A DNA stretch of 64,000 nt from CAVQWT01 sp963810815. GTDB taxonomy: Bacteria > Pseudomonadota > Gammaproteobacteria > Burkholderiales > Casimicrobiaceae. Positions 42,361 to 53,357 of this stretch are shown here, piece by piece; position 1 is the first letter of the stretch, and each line of letters begins with the position of its first letter. Location of the stretch: the NCBI GenBank assembly GCA_963810815.1, contig CAWEPB010000007.1:682001-746000 (forward strand), in the 5' to 3' direction. The notes beneath the pieces were generated by a model, which was not told the origin of the DNA, ran no database searches, and saw only the letters and a list, made by a program, of their open reading frames with translations. The position numbers and the translations under genes are program-made.

Positions 42361-43113
42361 TCAATGCGCAGCGTCAACGGGCACCACGATTGTCGTCCGC
42401 GTTCCCGGGACGACGATACGTACCGGCTTCGGTTGAAGTAGTGGCAGCGGTCGGTAGAAGGAATGGAACTGCTGCACCACCTTCACGTATTCCAGCGTTT
42501 CGGCGAACGGGGGAACCGTGTTGTCATAGCGGGTGACGGCACTTTCGCCGGCGTTGTAGGCAGCGAGCGCGAGTTCGAGGTCGTCGGCGAACAGTACCAG
42601 CAGGTAACGCAGGTGCCGCGTACCCACCCGCAGATTGATCGCAGGATCGCGCAGTTTCTGCTCGACGGAACGCGTGGCGTCGCCCACGACGCCGTAGCGC
42701 TCGCCGGTTTCGGGGATGATTTGCATCAGTCCTACGGCACCCTTGACCGACACTGCATTGGGCTGAAAACCCGATTCCACGGCAATGATTGCCTTCACCA
42801 GGGCGGGATCGAGCTGCTGCAATTTCGCGTACTGTTCGATAAGAGGCGCGAACCGTCCGGCGTTCGGCTGATCCATCACTCGACGGAAGATCGGTGTACG
42901 TTCGAAGGCCGCGCGCGACTGGGCGTCGGCAGCAGCATCGGGCGCCTCGAGGGTCGCCTTGCCCCTGAAAAAGAGCTGGTAGCGGTGGTCTAGTTTCTGG
43001 GTCGAAATCCGAGCCGCGCCTGTCTCGTCGACATAGCCCCAGATGTCGGCGCGCGCCGTCACGTTGACCCCGAGCGCCAGCGCCGCCAGGCACTGCGCCA
43101 TCAGGACCTGCAT
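42361..43113 (-). CDS. Lytic transglycosylase (SLT family)
   Basis: About 250 residues. Signal peptide, then a DUF4124-like strand region (DIWGYVDETGAARIS), and the SLT domain with the catalytic Glu in AIIAVESGFQPNAVSVKGAV, followed by GLMQIIPETGERYGV and AAYNAGESAVTRYD. It cleaves peptidoglycan glycan strands. The start is uncertain: ATG 43113 or GTG 43128. Confidence 0.88.
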   Translation of the reverse strand: MQVLMAQCLAALALGVNVTARADIWGYVDETGAARISTQKLDHRYQLFFRGKATLEAPDAAADAQSRAAFERTPIFRRVMDQPNAGRFAPLIEQYAKLQQLDPALVKAIIAVESGFQPNAVSVKGAVGLMQIIPETGERYGVVGDATRSVEQKLRDPAINLRVGTRHLRYLLVLFADDLELALAAYNAGESAVTRYDNTVPPFAETLEYVKVVQQFHSFYRPLPLLQPKPVRIVVPGTRTTIVVPVDAAH

Positions 43114-43308
43114 CAGATGTGGTCGCACTTGTCCATACCGTCAAACCGGCATTGCGAGTTTCGGCCAACAACCTCGTTCGGTGACACGACCCGTGCCGGT
43201 TCGCTCTCGCAGCGCCCCGAGCCACATTTCCGACACCCCGGAAATTCCATCCATATATTCTGCAGTTCAATTACGTCGCGGTCTGTACGCAATCGCACAT
43301 GATGCAAT

Positions 43309-45162
43309 TTAGCCGCCATCCGGCAGTTCTTGCTTCTTGGCGCGCAGCAACGGCGGCTGTAGCAGCATGCGAATCTGTTCCTGGGCGTCCGCCAACGTCG
43401 CAACGACATGCGTTGTTGTGCTACCGCCGATCCGCTCTTTTGCCTTGCTCAGGTCACCTGTTGCTTCCCACAATCCCACAACCAGGTTCATTTCCGGAAA
43501 TCGACGACGAAGTCGCGTACTCAGGTGACGGGCGTGCGCCACGGACGCGGGGGGCGTGGCGGAAATGCAGACCAGAGCGGCTTTGCGCTGCCCGACCAGG
43601 TCAACCACCTCGCTGGCTGTGGCCGTGGACGTGACGGTCTCCACGAGGCAGCCAAGGGGCTCCACGATTTGCGCAAGCATCATCGCGGCAATTTCGTCCG
43701 CCTCGTCGTGAGCGGCCAGGCAGACGATGCAGGGCCATGGCAATCCGGTCGGTCCGGCAGCACTGGAATCTCCGTCCGCCTCTCTCGTGCCTTCGCTACT
43801 CCCTTTTTCTTGCAGTTCCTGCTGACGCTCACCCCGTTCCTGAATCATTTGCCTCAAACTCTGCAGAATGAACTTGTGCCGGCTCTCCGCAAGTTCGCCC
43901 CGATGCCAATGCGTTTCGGCCGAGGTAAGCGCCGGGATCAGCACCGTGTCGTAGACCTCGACGAGCGGCGTGTGCTCGAGCAACTCGTCGAGCAGTTCGG
44001 TCGCCTCTTCCTGATCTCCCGCCAGGAGCCGCTGGTAGACTCGCTTCTTGGGCTCGAACACCGGCTGGTCGCCCAGCAATGTGTCCAGGAAGGCCAGTTG
44101 TGGAACGTGCTTCCCGATCACTAACAGGCAGACGGTCAACGGCGTCGCGAGCAGCAACCCCACCACGCCCCACAGCCAAGTCCAGAAGACCGCCGCCAGC
44201 AGCACCGCCACAGCCGACACGCCTGTGTTCTTGCCATAGAGCCAAGGCTCCAGGACGTTGTTGCTGATGAGTTCCGCCACCACGAACAACCCGATCGTAA
44301 GGCTCGGCGCCATCCAGTCACCGGAAATGGCCATCGACAGACCAATCGGCATTGCGGCGGCAATCCACGGGCCGATATAAGGAATGAACCTCAAGGTGGT
44401 GGCCAGAATTCCCCACAGGATGGCGTTGGGTATGCCGATGAAGTAGAGCCCGATACCCACCGCGGCGCCAAAGAGAGCATTGATCAGGAACTCGGTCGCG
44501 AGGTAGTGGCTCACCCGTGTACCGGCATCTTCCAGCATCTGCGTGGTCACGGTCACATCGCCCCTTCCGACCAAGCGGATGAACCGATCGCGCAGATCGT
44601 CACGACGTACCAGGAAGAAGACGACAAGAACAAAAACCACACCGGTCGCGCCCAAAACCTCCAACACGGTGCCGAACATTCCACCAAAGACCTGAAGCGG
44701 GCTTGCCGGCGAGGAGATCACCCGAACCGAGTACGGCCATTCATTGGTGCCCTGTGGCGCCTGGGCCGGGCCTATCTGCGGCACGTTCTCGCTCATTCCC
44801 TGCGCCGTTCTTGTCGCCTTGCTCAGCGCGTCGCCGAGACGGGCATTCGCCGATTGCAGCTTCGCTTTCAGATTGCTCTCGTACTCCGGCAGTTTGGGGG
44901 CCAGGTCGGTCACTTGAACGACGGCCGTCCATGTTGCCGCGCCCAGCACCGCGAAACCCACGATGACCGTTACCAGAACCGCCGGAATCCGGCCGAGCCT
45001 GAGTCGCTCGAGCCAGTCGCACACGGGGCTCAATAAGAAGCTCAACAGCACGGCCAGTGCCATGGGCGCCAGCACGCCCTTGGCAAGATAAAGTGCCGCA
45101 ACGACCACCGCGATCGATGCCAGCATCCATGCAGATTTGGCAAATTGGTCGGACGGTGCCAT
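43309..45162 (-). CDS. AI-2E family permease with C-terminal helical and B12-fold-like domains
   Basis: 617 residues. The first 350 or so hold about eight membrane segments of the AI-2E/PerM family (AVLLSFLLSPVCDWLERLRL, GPWIAAAMPIGLSMAI, LLAAVFWTWLWGVVGLLLAT). A charged helical linker follows (ELAESRHKFILQSLRQMIQE). The end (about 490-610) looks like a Rossmann-like cobalamin-type fold (IVCLAAHDEADEIAAMMLAQ, AALVCISATPPASVAHAR), but the DxHxxG motif is absent. AI-2 transport itself is unproven in this family. Confidence 0.82.
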   Translation of the reverse strand: MAPSDQFAKSAWMLASIAVVVAALYLAKGVLAPMALAVLLSFLLSPVCDWLERLRLGRIPAVLVTVIVGFAVLGAATWTAVVQVTDLAPKLPEYESNLKAKLQSANARLGDALSKATRTAQGMSENVPQIGPAQAPQGTNEWPYSVRVISSPASPLQVFGGMFGTVLEVLGATGVVFVLVVFFLVRRDDLRDRFIRLVGRGDVTVTTQMLEDAGTRVSHYLATEFLINALFGAAVGIGLYFIGIPNAILWGILATTLRFIPYIGPWIAAAMPIGLSMAISGDWMAPSLTIGLFVVAELISNNVLEPWLYGKNTGVSAVAVLLAAVFWTWLWGVVGLLLATPLTVCLLVIGKHVPQLAFLDTLLGDQPVFEPKKRVYQRLLAGDQEEATELLDELLEHTPLVEVYDTVLIPALTSAETHWHRGELAESRHKFILQSLRQMIQERGERQQELQEKGSSEGTREADGDSSAAGPTGLPWPCIVCLAAHDEADEIAAMMLAQIVEPLGCLVETVTSTATASEVVDLVGQRKAALVCISATPPASVAHARHLSTRLRRRFPEMNLVVGLWEATGDLSKAKERIGGSTTTHVVATLADAQEQIRMLLQPPLLRAKKQELPDGG

Positions 45163-45277
45163 GTGACTTGTTTCCGGCGATTTCGATCACGTCGCCCTAC
45201 GGGTTCGACCTTCCCGGTCATGCGATGAGGCGATTGGGGCGCTACACTTGGCGGGACAACCGAATCGGGGGGGCGGG

Positions 45278-45742
45278 GTGAATCTCGACAGATCGCGTGG
45301 TGCATTTGACCTGGGCATGTTGCTTGTCATGGCCTTGGTGGTCGTGGGGTGCACGCCGGGTCCGGAGTTCGAAGTTCGCATCAGGGCGTACACCTGCGAA
45401 TTGCCCGCAGGGTACACCGACGCCGGTGCGTGTGCCGAGCCTGAGAAATTTGTCGGCATCAACTATGCGCGCCTGAACAAGCAGAACGAAACCGCCGTCA
45501 TGACGATGCGTTTCGTCGAGCCTGATCGGGCGCCCGTCGTTGTCACTTTAAAGGGCTGTACCATCGACGACGCGGAGAATTGGTCGTGCAACGATTCGGC
45601 TGTCCCGTGCGCGACAGAGCACAAAGTCGCACAAGGCGCGTACACGGTATCGCTGCAGTGCTCCTCCGCACGCCCTAAGGTCTTCGTCCGGGGGACGACG
45701 ACCTCCGGCGTCGTCATGCAGATTCAGAAGCTGATCGATTAG
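45278..45742 (+). CDS. Putative lipoprotein, unknown function
   Basis: 154 residues from GTG 45278 (GGGGCGGG just before it). A lipobox is present (VVVGCTPG) after a hydrophobic signal (MLLVMALVV). The mature part has four Cys (TCELPAGYTDAGACAE, LKGCTIDDAENWSCND, VPCATEH, QCSSARP) that could form disulfides. ATG 45317 is an alternative start. It is divergent from the AI-2E gene. Confidence 0.6.
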   Translation: MNLDRSRGAFDLGMLLVMALVVVGCTPGPEFEVRIRAYTCELPAGYTDAGACAEPEKFVGINYARLNKQNETAVMTMRFVEPDRAPVVVTLKGCTIDDAENWSCNDSAVPCATEHKVAQGAYTVSLQCSSARPKVFVRGTTTSGVVMQIQKLID

Positions 45743-45931
45743 CTTCTCGTCGCAACCGTGCGCACCGTCGGAGCCGAACGACCAGGCCATGGGCCTTGCG
45801 CAGATCAGCGGACGTTCAATCCTGAAGCAGCGTCGGCAATACCGTACTCATCGTCCGGCGCCAGTCGCGTTGCAAGAGCAACAGCAGTCACCCAAAGCGG
45901 GCTGAACCTGCCCGCGGCTCGACCCAGGTTC

Positions 45932-46135
45932 TCAATCGTTCAGGACGAACGTCACCTTCAGCGATAGCTTGTACGCGACGATCTTTCCCTTCTCGATGTC
46001 TACCGACTGATCGTTGATCCAGACGCTCCTCACGTTCTTGAGCGTCTTGTGGGCGCGCGCGACTCCCTGGTTCAATGCATCGTCGAAACTCTCGGAGCTC
46101 ATGGCGATTATCTCGGATACGCTGGCAACGGACAT
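45932..46135 (-). CDS. Dodecin
   Basis: 67 residues: MSVASVSEIIAMSSESFDDA, then LNQGVARAHKTLKNVRSVWI and a C-terminal strand ending KLSLKVTFVLND. Matches the dodecin fold that stores flavin or CoA in a dodecamer. GAGGAGG precedes ATG 46135. It is embedded in the stress block. Confidence 0.9.
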   Translation of the reverse strand: MSVASVSEIIAMSSESFDDALNQGVARAHKTLKNVRSVWINDQSVDIEKGKIVAYKLSLKVTFVLND

Positions 46136-46437
46136 AGTGATCCTCCTCATTGTGATTGCGACACGTGTGACACGCGCGCGCAATCAGTCTGCGCCGTCTC
46201 GAGGTCGCTTGCAACGAGTACGCTCTGCGTCAAAGCGAGGGGTGCGCCACCGGCCCGCCGTCGGCGGGAAGGGATCCGCTATCGAGCGCAGATCGCACGG
46301 GCCCTCGACGCAATCGTTTTGCGGGTGCGGTTCAGGCGAGCTTTTCGCGAAGGATTGGCATTCCAACCGCACGGTCGAACGGGAATTCGACCGCCTGCTC
46401 CCGGATATATCGGTCGCGGGCCGACGTGCTGTCGGCA
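46136..46437. other. Intergenic region between minus-strand dodecin and histone-like genes
   Basis: 302 bases. Promoter of dodecin and end of the downstream gene expected. No hairpin with a U tract, tRNA or recognised reading frame. Confidence 0.45.
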
Positions 46438-46845
46438 CTATTTCGTCTTTGCCGCCTTCTTTGCGGTCTTCTTCGCGGCCTTCTTCACGGCCGCTTTGGC
46501 AGCCGGCTTCCGCGGCGTCGTCTTTGCCACCTTCTTCAGTGTTCTCCGGCCCTCTGGCGGCGGGCTCGAAACCTGCTTCACGGCTCGTTTCGCTGCCCTC
46601 CCTACCGCAGCGACCGCGCCCTTCACCGATCTCTTGACGGACTTGACGACGTCGTCCGCCGTCTTCCTGACCTGCTTCTCGATAGGGCCCTGCGCAGCCT
46701 CTTTCTCGGCCTTCGACTTGTGGCGCATATCAGCGGTGTGAGCACGCTTGTAGGTCTGGATGTCCTTGAACTTGCCGCTCTCGTCACGAACGGCATAGAG
46801 CTTGGTTCCGGTTTGACTTCTCATCGTGGTACGACGCGTGGCCAT
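46438..46845 (-). CDS. Histone H1-like Lys/Ala-rich protein
   Basis: 135 residues. The N-terminal part (SQTGTKLYAVRDESGKFKDI, QTYKRAH) is a conserved motif of small alphaproteobacterial and betaproteobacterial proteins. The rest is a Lys/Ala-rich helix ending AAVKKAAKKTAKKAAKTK, as in histone H1-like DNA-binding tails. AGGAGG precedes ATG 46845. DNA binding is inferred from charge. Confidence 0.72.
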   Translation of the reverse strand: MATRRTTMRSQTGTKLYAVRDESGKFKDIQTYKRAHTADMRHKSKAEKEAAQGPIEKQVRKTADDVVKSVKRSVKGAVAAVGRAAKRAVKQVSSPPPEGRRTLKKVAKTTPRKPAAKAAVKKAAKKTAKKAAKTK

Positions 46846-47094
46846 GGTTCCTCCTGGCTGTGATCAAAGGCGCCGGTGCAGCTTCGCGCCGGATCTTTCC
46901 ATTATTCACGTTGCAGTGCGGCCTGTCAGCAGAATTGATCGATGTAGCCTGTTCGGGGAGCTTGTGCGGTTGCGTACGTTGATCCCCATCAATACTGCTC
47001 GCCGTCAACGGTTCACGATGGATTTGACCTCCTTCGCCAAGTCGCGTTTACAGCGGTCATCGCGGTCACCGGCGCTTGGGCGCGGCACAGGCGA
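46846..47094. other. Intergenic region before the BON relic
   Basis: About 250 bases; with the relic and the next leader the gene-free stretch is 492 bases. No complete gene seen. It separates a minus-strand and a plus-strand gene. Confidence 0.45.
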
Positions 47095-47200
47095 GCGGGG
47101 CTACCGCCAGGTCGGTACGCAAGCGGATATCGGCAAGGCAGTCGAGGTTGCGCGCGGCGTCCCGGGCGCGAAATCTGTCAATGAGATGCGGCTCCAGTGA
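47095..47200 (+). pseudogene. Second BON-domain C-terminal fragment
   Basis: DIGKAVEVARGVPGAKSVNE, MRLQ and TGA copy the end of a BON domain (compare VEVARAVGGVKSVKNDMRLK at 37.2 kb). It has no N-terminal part. It lies 137 bases before an intact csbD gene, echoing the CsbD/BON pairing at 37 kb. Confidence 0.7.
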
Positions 47201-47337
47201 CAGGTCCGCACCGCCCAGCGTGCCGGGCAGTCGGTGCGCCGTATGGCTCGCGAGTGGTGGACGTTGTGCGAGCCGAGAGCGCGACCCGATGCCGGTTCGC
47301 AAAGCAGACTTTTCAACCAACCGTCAAGGAAATGATC

Positions 47338-47535
47338 ATGGCCATTACCCCGAACAAGGATCAAGTCAAAGGTGAACTGAAAGACCTCGGCGGCAAGATC
47401 CAGGAAGAAGCCGGGAAGCTGGTGGGAAGCAAGGAGCAGGAGGCCAAGGGGCTCAACAAGCAGGCGGAAGGCAAGCTGCAGAAAACCGTTGGCAATGTGA
47501 AAGAAGCCGTCACAGACGCCATCAAGAAGGCCTAG
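47338..47535 (+). CDS. CsbD-family stress protein, second copy
   Basis: 65 residues: MAITPNKDQVKGELKDLGGK, IQEEAGKLVGSKEQEAKGLN and a C-terminal helix ending VKEAVTDAIKKA. AAGGA precedes ATG 47338. It is a diverged relative of the copy at 35.9 kb. Confidence 0.88.
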   Translation: MAITPNKDQVKGELKDLGGKIQEEAGKLVGSKEQEAKGLNKQAEGKLQKTVGNVKEAVTDAIKKA

Positions 47536-47681
47536 GAGCCTCACCGGCGCGAACCGGAAGCCCTCTTGAGTTACCTCCTGATTCGGCCAACGGGCACCGA
47601 TGGGCGCGAACGCCCGCATACCATGGTGCACTAAGAGAGAAAGCAAAAAGCCGCGCGAGGCGGCTGCTCATGGTGGCTGCT

Positions 47682-47755
47682 TGGAGGCGGGGGTCGGAAT
47701 CGAACCGGCGTAGACGGCTTTGCAGGCCGCTGCATGACCACTCTGCCACCCCGCC
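47682..47755 (-). tRNA. tRNA-Cys (GCA)
   Basis: Minus strand: acceptor GGCGGGG (47755-47749) pairs with CCCCGCC, followed by T and CCA. The anticodon loop CTGCAAA gives GCA. T arm contains GGTTCGATTCC. Confidence 0.95.
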
Positions 47756-47830
47756 CGGGGGATCGGCCGCCGCGAACGCGGGACCCGGCAAGAAAAAAGG
47801 GAGAGCCGGACGGCCCTCCCTTGCGGATTC

Positions 47831-47906
47831 TGGAGCGGGAAAGGAGTCTCGAACTCCCGACCTCAACCTTGGCAAGGTTGCGCTCTACCAACTGAGCTAT
47901 TCCCGC
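47831..47906 (-). tRNA. tRNA-Gly (GCC)
   Basis: Minus strand: acceptor GCGGGAA pairs with TTCCCGC, followed by T and CCA. The anticodon loop TTGCCAA between CAACC and GGTTG gives GCC. T arm contains AGTTCGAGACT. It is 75 bases upstream of tRNA-Cys on the same strand, probably one transcript. Confidence 0.96.
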
Positions 47907-47988
47907 AAGAGCCTGCGATTATAACAAAGTCCCCGCGCTGCCGCCAAGCCCCCCGGGGCCGCGGCCGGCGACCGTGGCGGGTCCTGGG

Positions 47989-49206
47989 TCAGCCGATGAC
48001 CTTGGCGATCGACTCGGCCACGTAGTCGACGTTGCGCGAGTTGAGCGCGGCCACGCAGATGCGGCCGCTGTCGACGGCGTAGACCGAGAACTCGTCGCGC
48101 AGCCGGTGCACCTGCGCCTTGGTCAGCCCCGAGTACGAGAACATCCCGCGCTGGGTCAGCATGAAGCGGAAGTCGGCGCCCGGCACGCGCTCGTGCAGCG
48201 TTTCGACGAGCCGCGCGCGCACCAGCTTGATGCGGTCGCGCATGGTGGCGAGCTCGGCTTCCCACAGTGCGCGCAGCTCCACCGAGTTCATCACCATGGC
48301 GACGATCTGGCCCCCGTGCATCGGGGGGTTCGAGTAGTTGGCGCGGATCACCCGCTTGACCTGCGACAGCACGCGGGCGGCTTCGTCCTTGCTGGCGGTG
48401 ACGGCGGTCAGCGCGCCGACGCGCTCGCCGTAGAGCGAGAACGACTTGGAGAACGAGCTGGCGATCAGCAGCGGGCCGGCGGTCGCGGCGAAGCGGCGGA
48501 CGGCGGCGCCGTCGGCCTCGAGACCGTCGCCGAAACCCTGGTAGGCGAGGTCGAGGAAGGGCACGAGACCGCGGGCGCGGACGGTGGTGACGATGCGTTC
48601 CCACTGGGCCGGGGTGGGGTCCGCGCCGGTGGGGTTGTGGCAGCAGGCATGCAGCAGGACGATCGAGCCCGCCGGCAGTTCGTCGAGCGCGCCGATCATG
48701 GCGTCGAAGTCGAGGCCACGCTTCGTGGCGTCGTAGTAGGGATAGGTGTGGACGGTGAAGCCCGCCGCCTCGAACAGCGCGCGGTGGTTCTCCCACGACG
48801 GATCGCTGATCCATACCTTGGCGCCGGGCGCGAAGCGCTTCAGGAAGTCGGCGCCGACGGTGAGGCCGCCGGTGCCGCCGACCGCCTGCACCGTGATCGC
48901 GCGCCCCGACGCGACGACGTCGCTGTCGGCGCCGAACAGCAGTGCCTGCACCGCCTGGTCGTAGGCCGGGATGCCGTCGATCGGGAGGTAGCCGCGCGGA
49001 CTCGCCTTCGCCGTCAGCTCGATCTCGGCGTGCCGGACGCACTCCAGCAGCGGCACCTTGCCGTCGTCGCCGCAGTAGACGCCGACGCCCAGGTTGACCT
49101 TGGACGGATTCTTGTCGGCATTGAAGGCCTCGGTGACGCCGAGTATGGGGTCGCGCGGCGCGAGTTCGACGGCAGCGAAGAGGGGGGCGGGATGCGGAGC
49201 GTTCAT
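47989..49206 (-). CDS. tyrB: Aromatic/aspartate aminotransferase
   Basis: 405 residues, class I PLP enzyme. VNLGVGVYCGDDGKVPLLEC at the start, ACCHNPTGADPTPAQWERI, the PLP lysine in SSFSKSFSLYGERVGAL and the C-terminal RICVAALN with the carboxylate-binding Arg. The gene neighbourhood (next to an ABC exporter and uvrB) is typical of Burkholderiales. AspC and TyrB cannot be separated reliably by eye. The ATG is 49206. Confidence 0.85.
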   Translation of the reverse strand: MNAPHPAPLFAAVELAPRDPILGVTEAFNADKNPSKVNLGVGVYCGDDGKVPLLECVRHAEIELTAKASPRGYLPIDGIPAYDQAVQALLFGADSDVVASGRAITVQAVGGTGGLTVGADFLKRFAPGAKVWISDPSWENHRALFEAAGFTVHTYPYYDATKRGLDFDAMIGALDELPAGSIVLLHACCHNPTGADPTPAQWERIVTTVRARGLVPFLDLAYQGFGDGLEADGAAVRRFAATAGPLLIASSFSKSFSLYGERVGALTAVTASKDEAARVLSQVKRVIRANYSNPPMHGGQIVAMVMNSVELRALWEAELATMRDRIKLVRARLVETLHERVPGADFRFMLTQRGMFSYSGLTKAQVHRLRDEFSVYAVDSGRICVAALNSRNVDYVAESIAKVIG

Positions 49207-49348
49207 GGGCGGGTAGGCGACGGAGGGCGGTAGGAGGGGGCCGAAACGCGCTATTTTACCCCGTCCGGCACGCTCCCCCGCAGCGCGTCGGTTGCGCCGC
49301 CCGCCTGACGCCCCCAATTGCACTCTTCCCGCGTCCGCCCGAATCCCG

Positions 49349-51169
49349 ATGCCCCCCCGCGACCCCGCGCTCGAATCCCTGCCCAAGCTGCCGCCCGCCA
49401 CCGCGGCCCGGACGCTGGCGCGCATCGGCCGGTTCCTGCGGCCGTACCGGCTGCAGGTGGCGATCGCGCTGGCGGCGCTGGTGGTCGCCGCCGCCGCGAC
49501 GCTGGCGATCGGGCAGGGGCTCAAGGGCGTCGTCGACCGCGGCTTCGCCGCCGGCGACGCGGCCGAGCTCGACCGCACGCTGGCGCTGATGCTGGGCGTG
49601 ATCGGCGTGATGGCGGCGGCGACGTACACGCGCTTCTACTTCGTGTCCTGGCTGGGCGAGCGGGTGACGGCCGACCTGCGCCGGGCGGTGTTCGAGCACT
49701 TGCTGACGCTGCCGCCGTCGTTCTACGAAACGACGCGCACCGGCGAGGTGATCTCGCGCCTCACCAACGACACCACGATGCTGGAAACCGTCATCGGCTC
49801 GTCGGCGTCGATGGCGGCGCGCAACGTGCTGTTGCTGATCGGCGGGCTGGCGATGCTCGCGCTGACCAGCCTCAAGCTCACGCTGCTGGTGCTCGCGGGC
49901 GTGCCGCTGGTGGTGCTGCCGATCATCCTGTTCGGCCGTCGCGTGCGCAAGCTGTCGCGGGCGTCGCAGGACCGCGTCGGCGAGGTCGGCGCGTATCTCG
50001 ACGAGGCGCTGCACGAGATCCGCACGGTCCAGGCCTACGGCCACGAGGATGTCGACCGGCTCCGCTTCGGCGAGCGCGTCGAGGCGGCGTTCGCGACGGC
50101 GCGGCAGCGGGTGCGGCAGCGTGCGCTGCTGGTCGCTGCGGTGATCCTGCTGGTGTTCGGCGCCATCGGCGTGATCCTGTGGATCGGCGGCCACGACGTC
50201 GTCGCCGGGCGGCTGTCCGGCGGCGCGCTGTCGGCGTTCGTGTTCTACGCGGTGATCGTCGCGACCTCGGTCGGCACGCTGTCCGAGGTCTTCGGCGACC
50301 TGCAGCGCGCTGCCGGCGCGACCGAGCGGCTGTTCGAGCTGCTCGGCACCGCGCCGGAGATCCGCGCGCCGAGCCATCCGGTCGCGTTGCCGACGCCGCC
50401 GCGCGGGACCGTCGAGTTCGATTCGGTGACGTTCCACTACCCGTCGCGCCCCGACGCGCCGGCGCTGGACGCGCTGTCGCTGGCCGTGGCGCCGGGCGAG
50501 AGCGTGGCGCTGGTCGGGCCTTCGGGGGCGGGCAAGACGACGCTGTTCGCGCTGCTGCTGCGGTTCTACGATCCGCAGGCCGGCGCGATCCGGATCGACG
50601 GCGTCGACCTGCGCGCGGCGGACCCCGCGGCGGTGCGCCGGCGGATCGCCGTGGTGCCGCAGGATCCGGTGATCTTCGCCGCCAGCGTGCTGGAGAACGT
50701 CCGCTACGGCCGACCCGAGGCGACCGACGACGAGGTCCGCGCCGCCTGCGCCGCCGCGTACGCCGACGAGTTCGTCGACCGGCTGCCCGAGGGCTACGCG
50801 AGCTTCCTCGGCGAGCGGGGCGTGCGGCTGTCGGGCGGCCAGCGCCAGCGGCTGGCGATCGCGCGGGCGATCCTCGCCGACCGGCCGATCCTGCTGCTCG
50901 ACGAGGCCACCTCGGCGCTCGACGCCGAGAGCGAGCGGATGGTCCAGCAGGCGCTTGCGCGGCTGATGGTCGGACGTACGACGCTGGTCATCGCGCACCG
51001 GCTGGCGACGGTGCGCCACGCCGACCGGCTGGCGGTGCTGGACCACGGCCGGCTGGTCGCGGTCGGCACGCACGATGCACTGGTCCGGGACAATCCGCTG
51101 TACGCCCGGCTGGCCGCGCTGCAGTTCAACCCCGACGTTGCGGCGAACGATCGTTCGGTTCTACAATAA
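49349..51169 (+). CDS. MsbA-like ABC exporter, fused membrane and ATPase domains
   Basis: 606 residues. Six membrane segments (about 28-310: VAIALAALVVAAAATLAIGQ, VIGVMAAATYTRFYFVSWLG, VILLVFGAIGVILWIGGHDV) precede the ATPase with Walker A GPSGAGKTTLFALL, signature LSGGQRQRLAIARAI, Walker B ILLLDEATSALDAE and switch His in IAHRLATVRHAD. MsbA-type lipid or drug export. Start ATG 49349 chosen over 49292. The candidate uvrB promoter lies within its last codons. Confidence 0.9.
   Translation: MPPRDPALESLPKLPPATAARTLARIGRFLRPYRLQVAIALAALVVAAAATLAIGQGLKGVVDRGFAAGDAAELDRTLALMLGVIGVMAAATYTRFYFVSWLGERVTADLRRAVFEHLLTLPPSFYETTRTGEVISRLTNDTTMLETVIGSSASMAARNVLLLIGGLAMLALTSLKLTLLVLAGVPLVVLPIILFGRRVRKLSRASQDRVGEVGAYLDEALHEIRTVQAYGHEDVDRLRFGERVEAAFATARQRVRQRALLVAAVILLVFGAIGVILWIGGHDVVAGRLSGGALSAFVFYAVIVATSVGTLSEVFGDLQRAAGATERLFELLGTAPEIRAPSHPVALPTPPRGTVEFDSVTFHYPSRPDAPALDALSLAVAPGESVALVGPSGAGKTTLFALLLRFYDPQAGAIRIDGVDLRAADPAAVRRRIAVVPQDPVIFAASVLENVRYGRPEATDDEVRAACAAAYADEFVDRLPEGYASFLGERGVRLSGGQRQRLAIARAILADRPILLLDEATSALDAESERMVQQALARLMVGRTTLVIAHRLATVRHADRLAVLDHGRLVAVGTHDALVRDNPLYARLAALQFNPDVAANDRSVLQ
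51138..51167 (+). promoter_or_regulatory. Candidate uvrB promoter with palindromic CGAAC-N4-GTTCG box
   Basis: TTGCGG (51138-51143) and TACAAT (51162-51167) are 18 bases apart. Between them is CGAACGATCGTTCG (51144-51157), a perfect 14-base palindrome that fits the core of the Gram-positive-type LexA box. The site lies inside the last codons of the ABC exporter gene, 30 bases before the uvrB ATG. Confidence 0.55.
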
Positions 51170-51196
51170 TCGATTGCCCTGCCGCCGGACGCTCCC

Positions 51197-53230
<2,034 letters not shown>

Positions 53231-53314
53231 GGCCGCCCGCCGCCGGCACCGCAAGCCGGCGACCAAGCGACCGGGTGGCGGGCCCGGGGCAACACGGCGG
53301 CCGGGCAACGCAGC

Positions 53315-53345
53315 GGCCGGGCCGGACGCGCGGCGGCGCCCGGCC
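53315..53345. terminator. Hairpin between uvrB and the beta-helix gene
   Basis: GGCCGGGC (53315-53322) pairs with GCCCGGCC (53338-53345). It is between convergent genes in a GC-rich gap. No U tract. Confidence 0.4.
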
Positions 53346-53357
53346 CCTGTCTACCCG

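Noticed and set aside
47682..47906. Attachment site of an integrated element at tRNA-Cys
   Set aside because: No direct repeat of the tRNA 3' end and no integrase were seen at the left side of the block.
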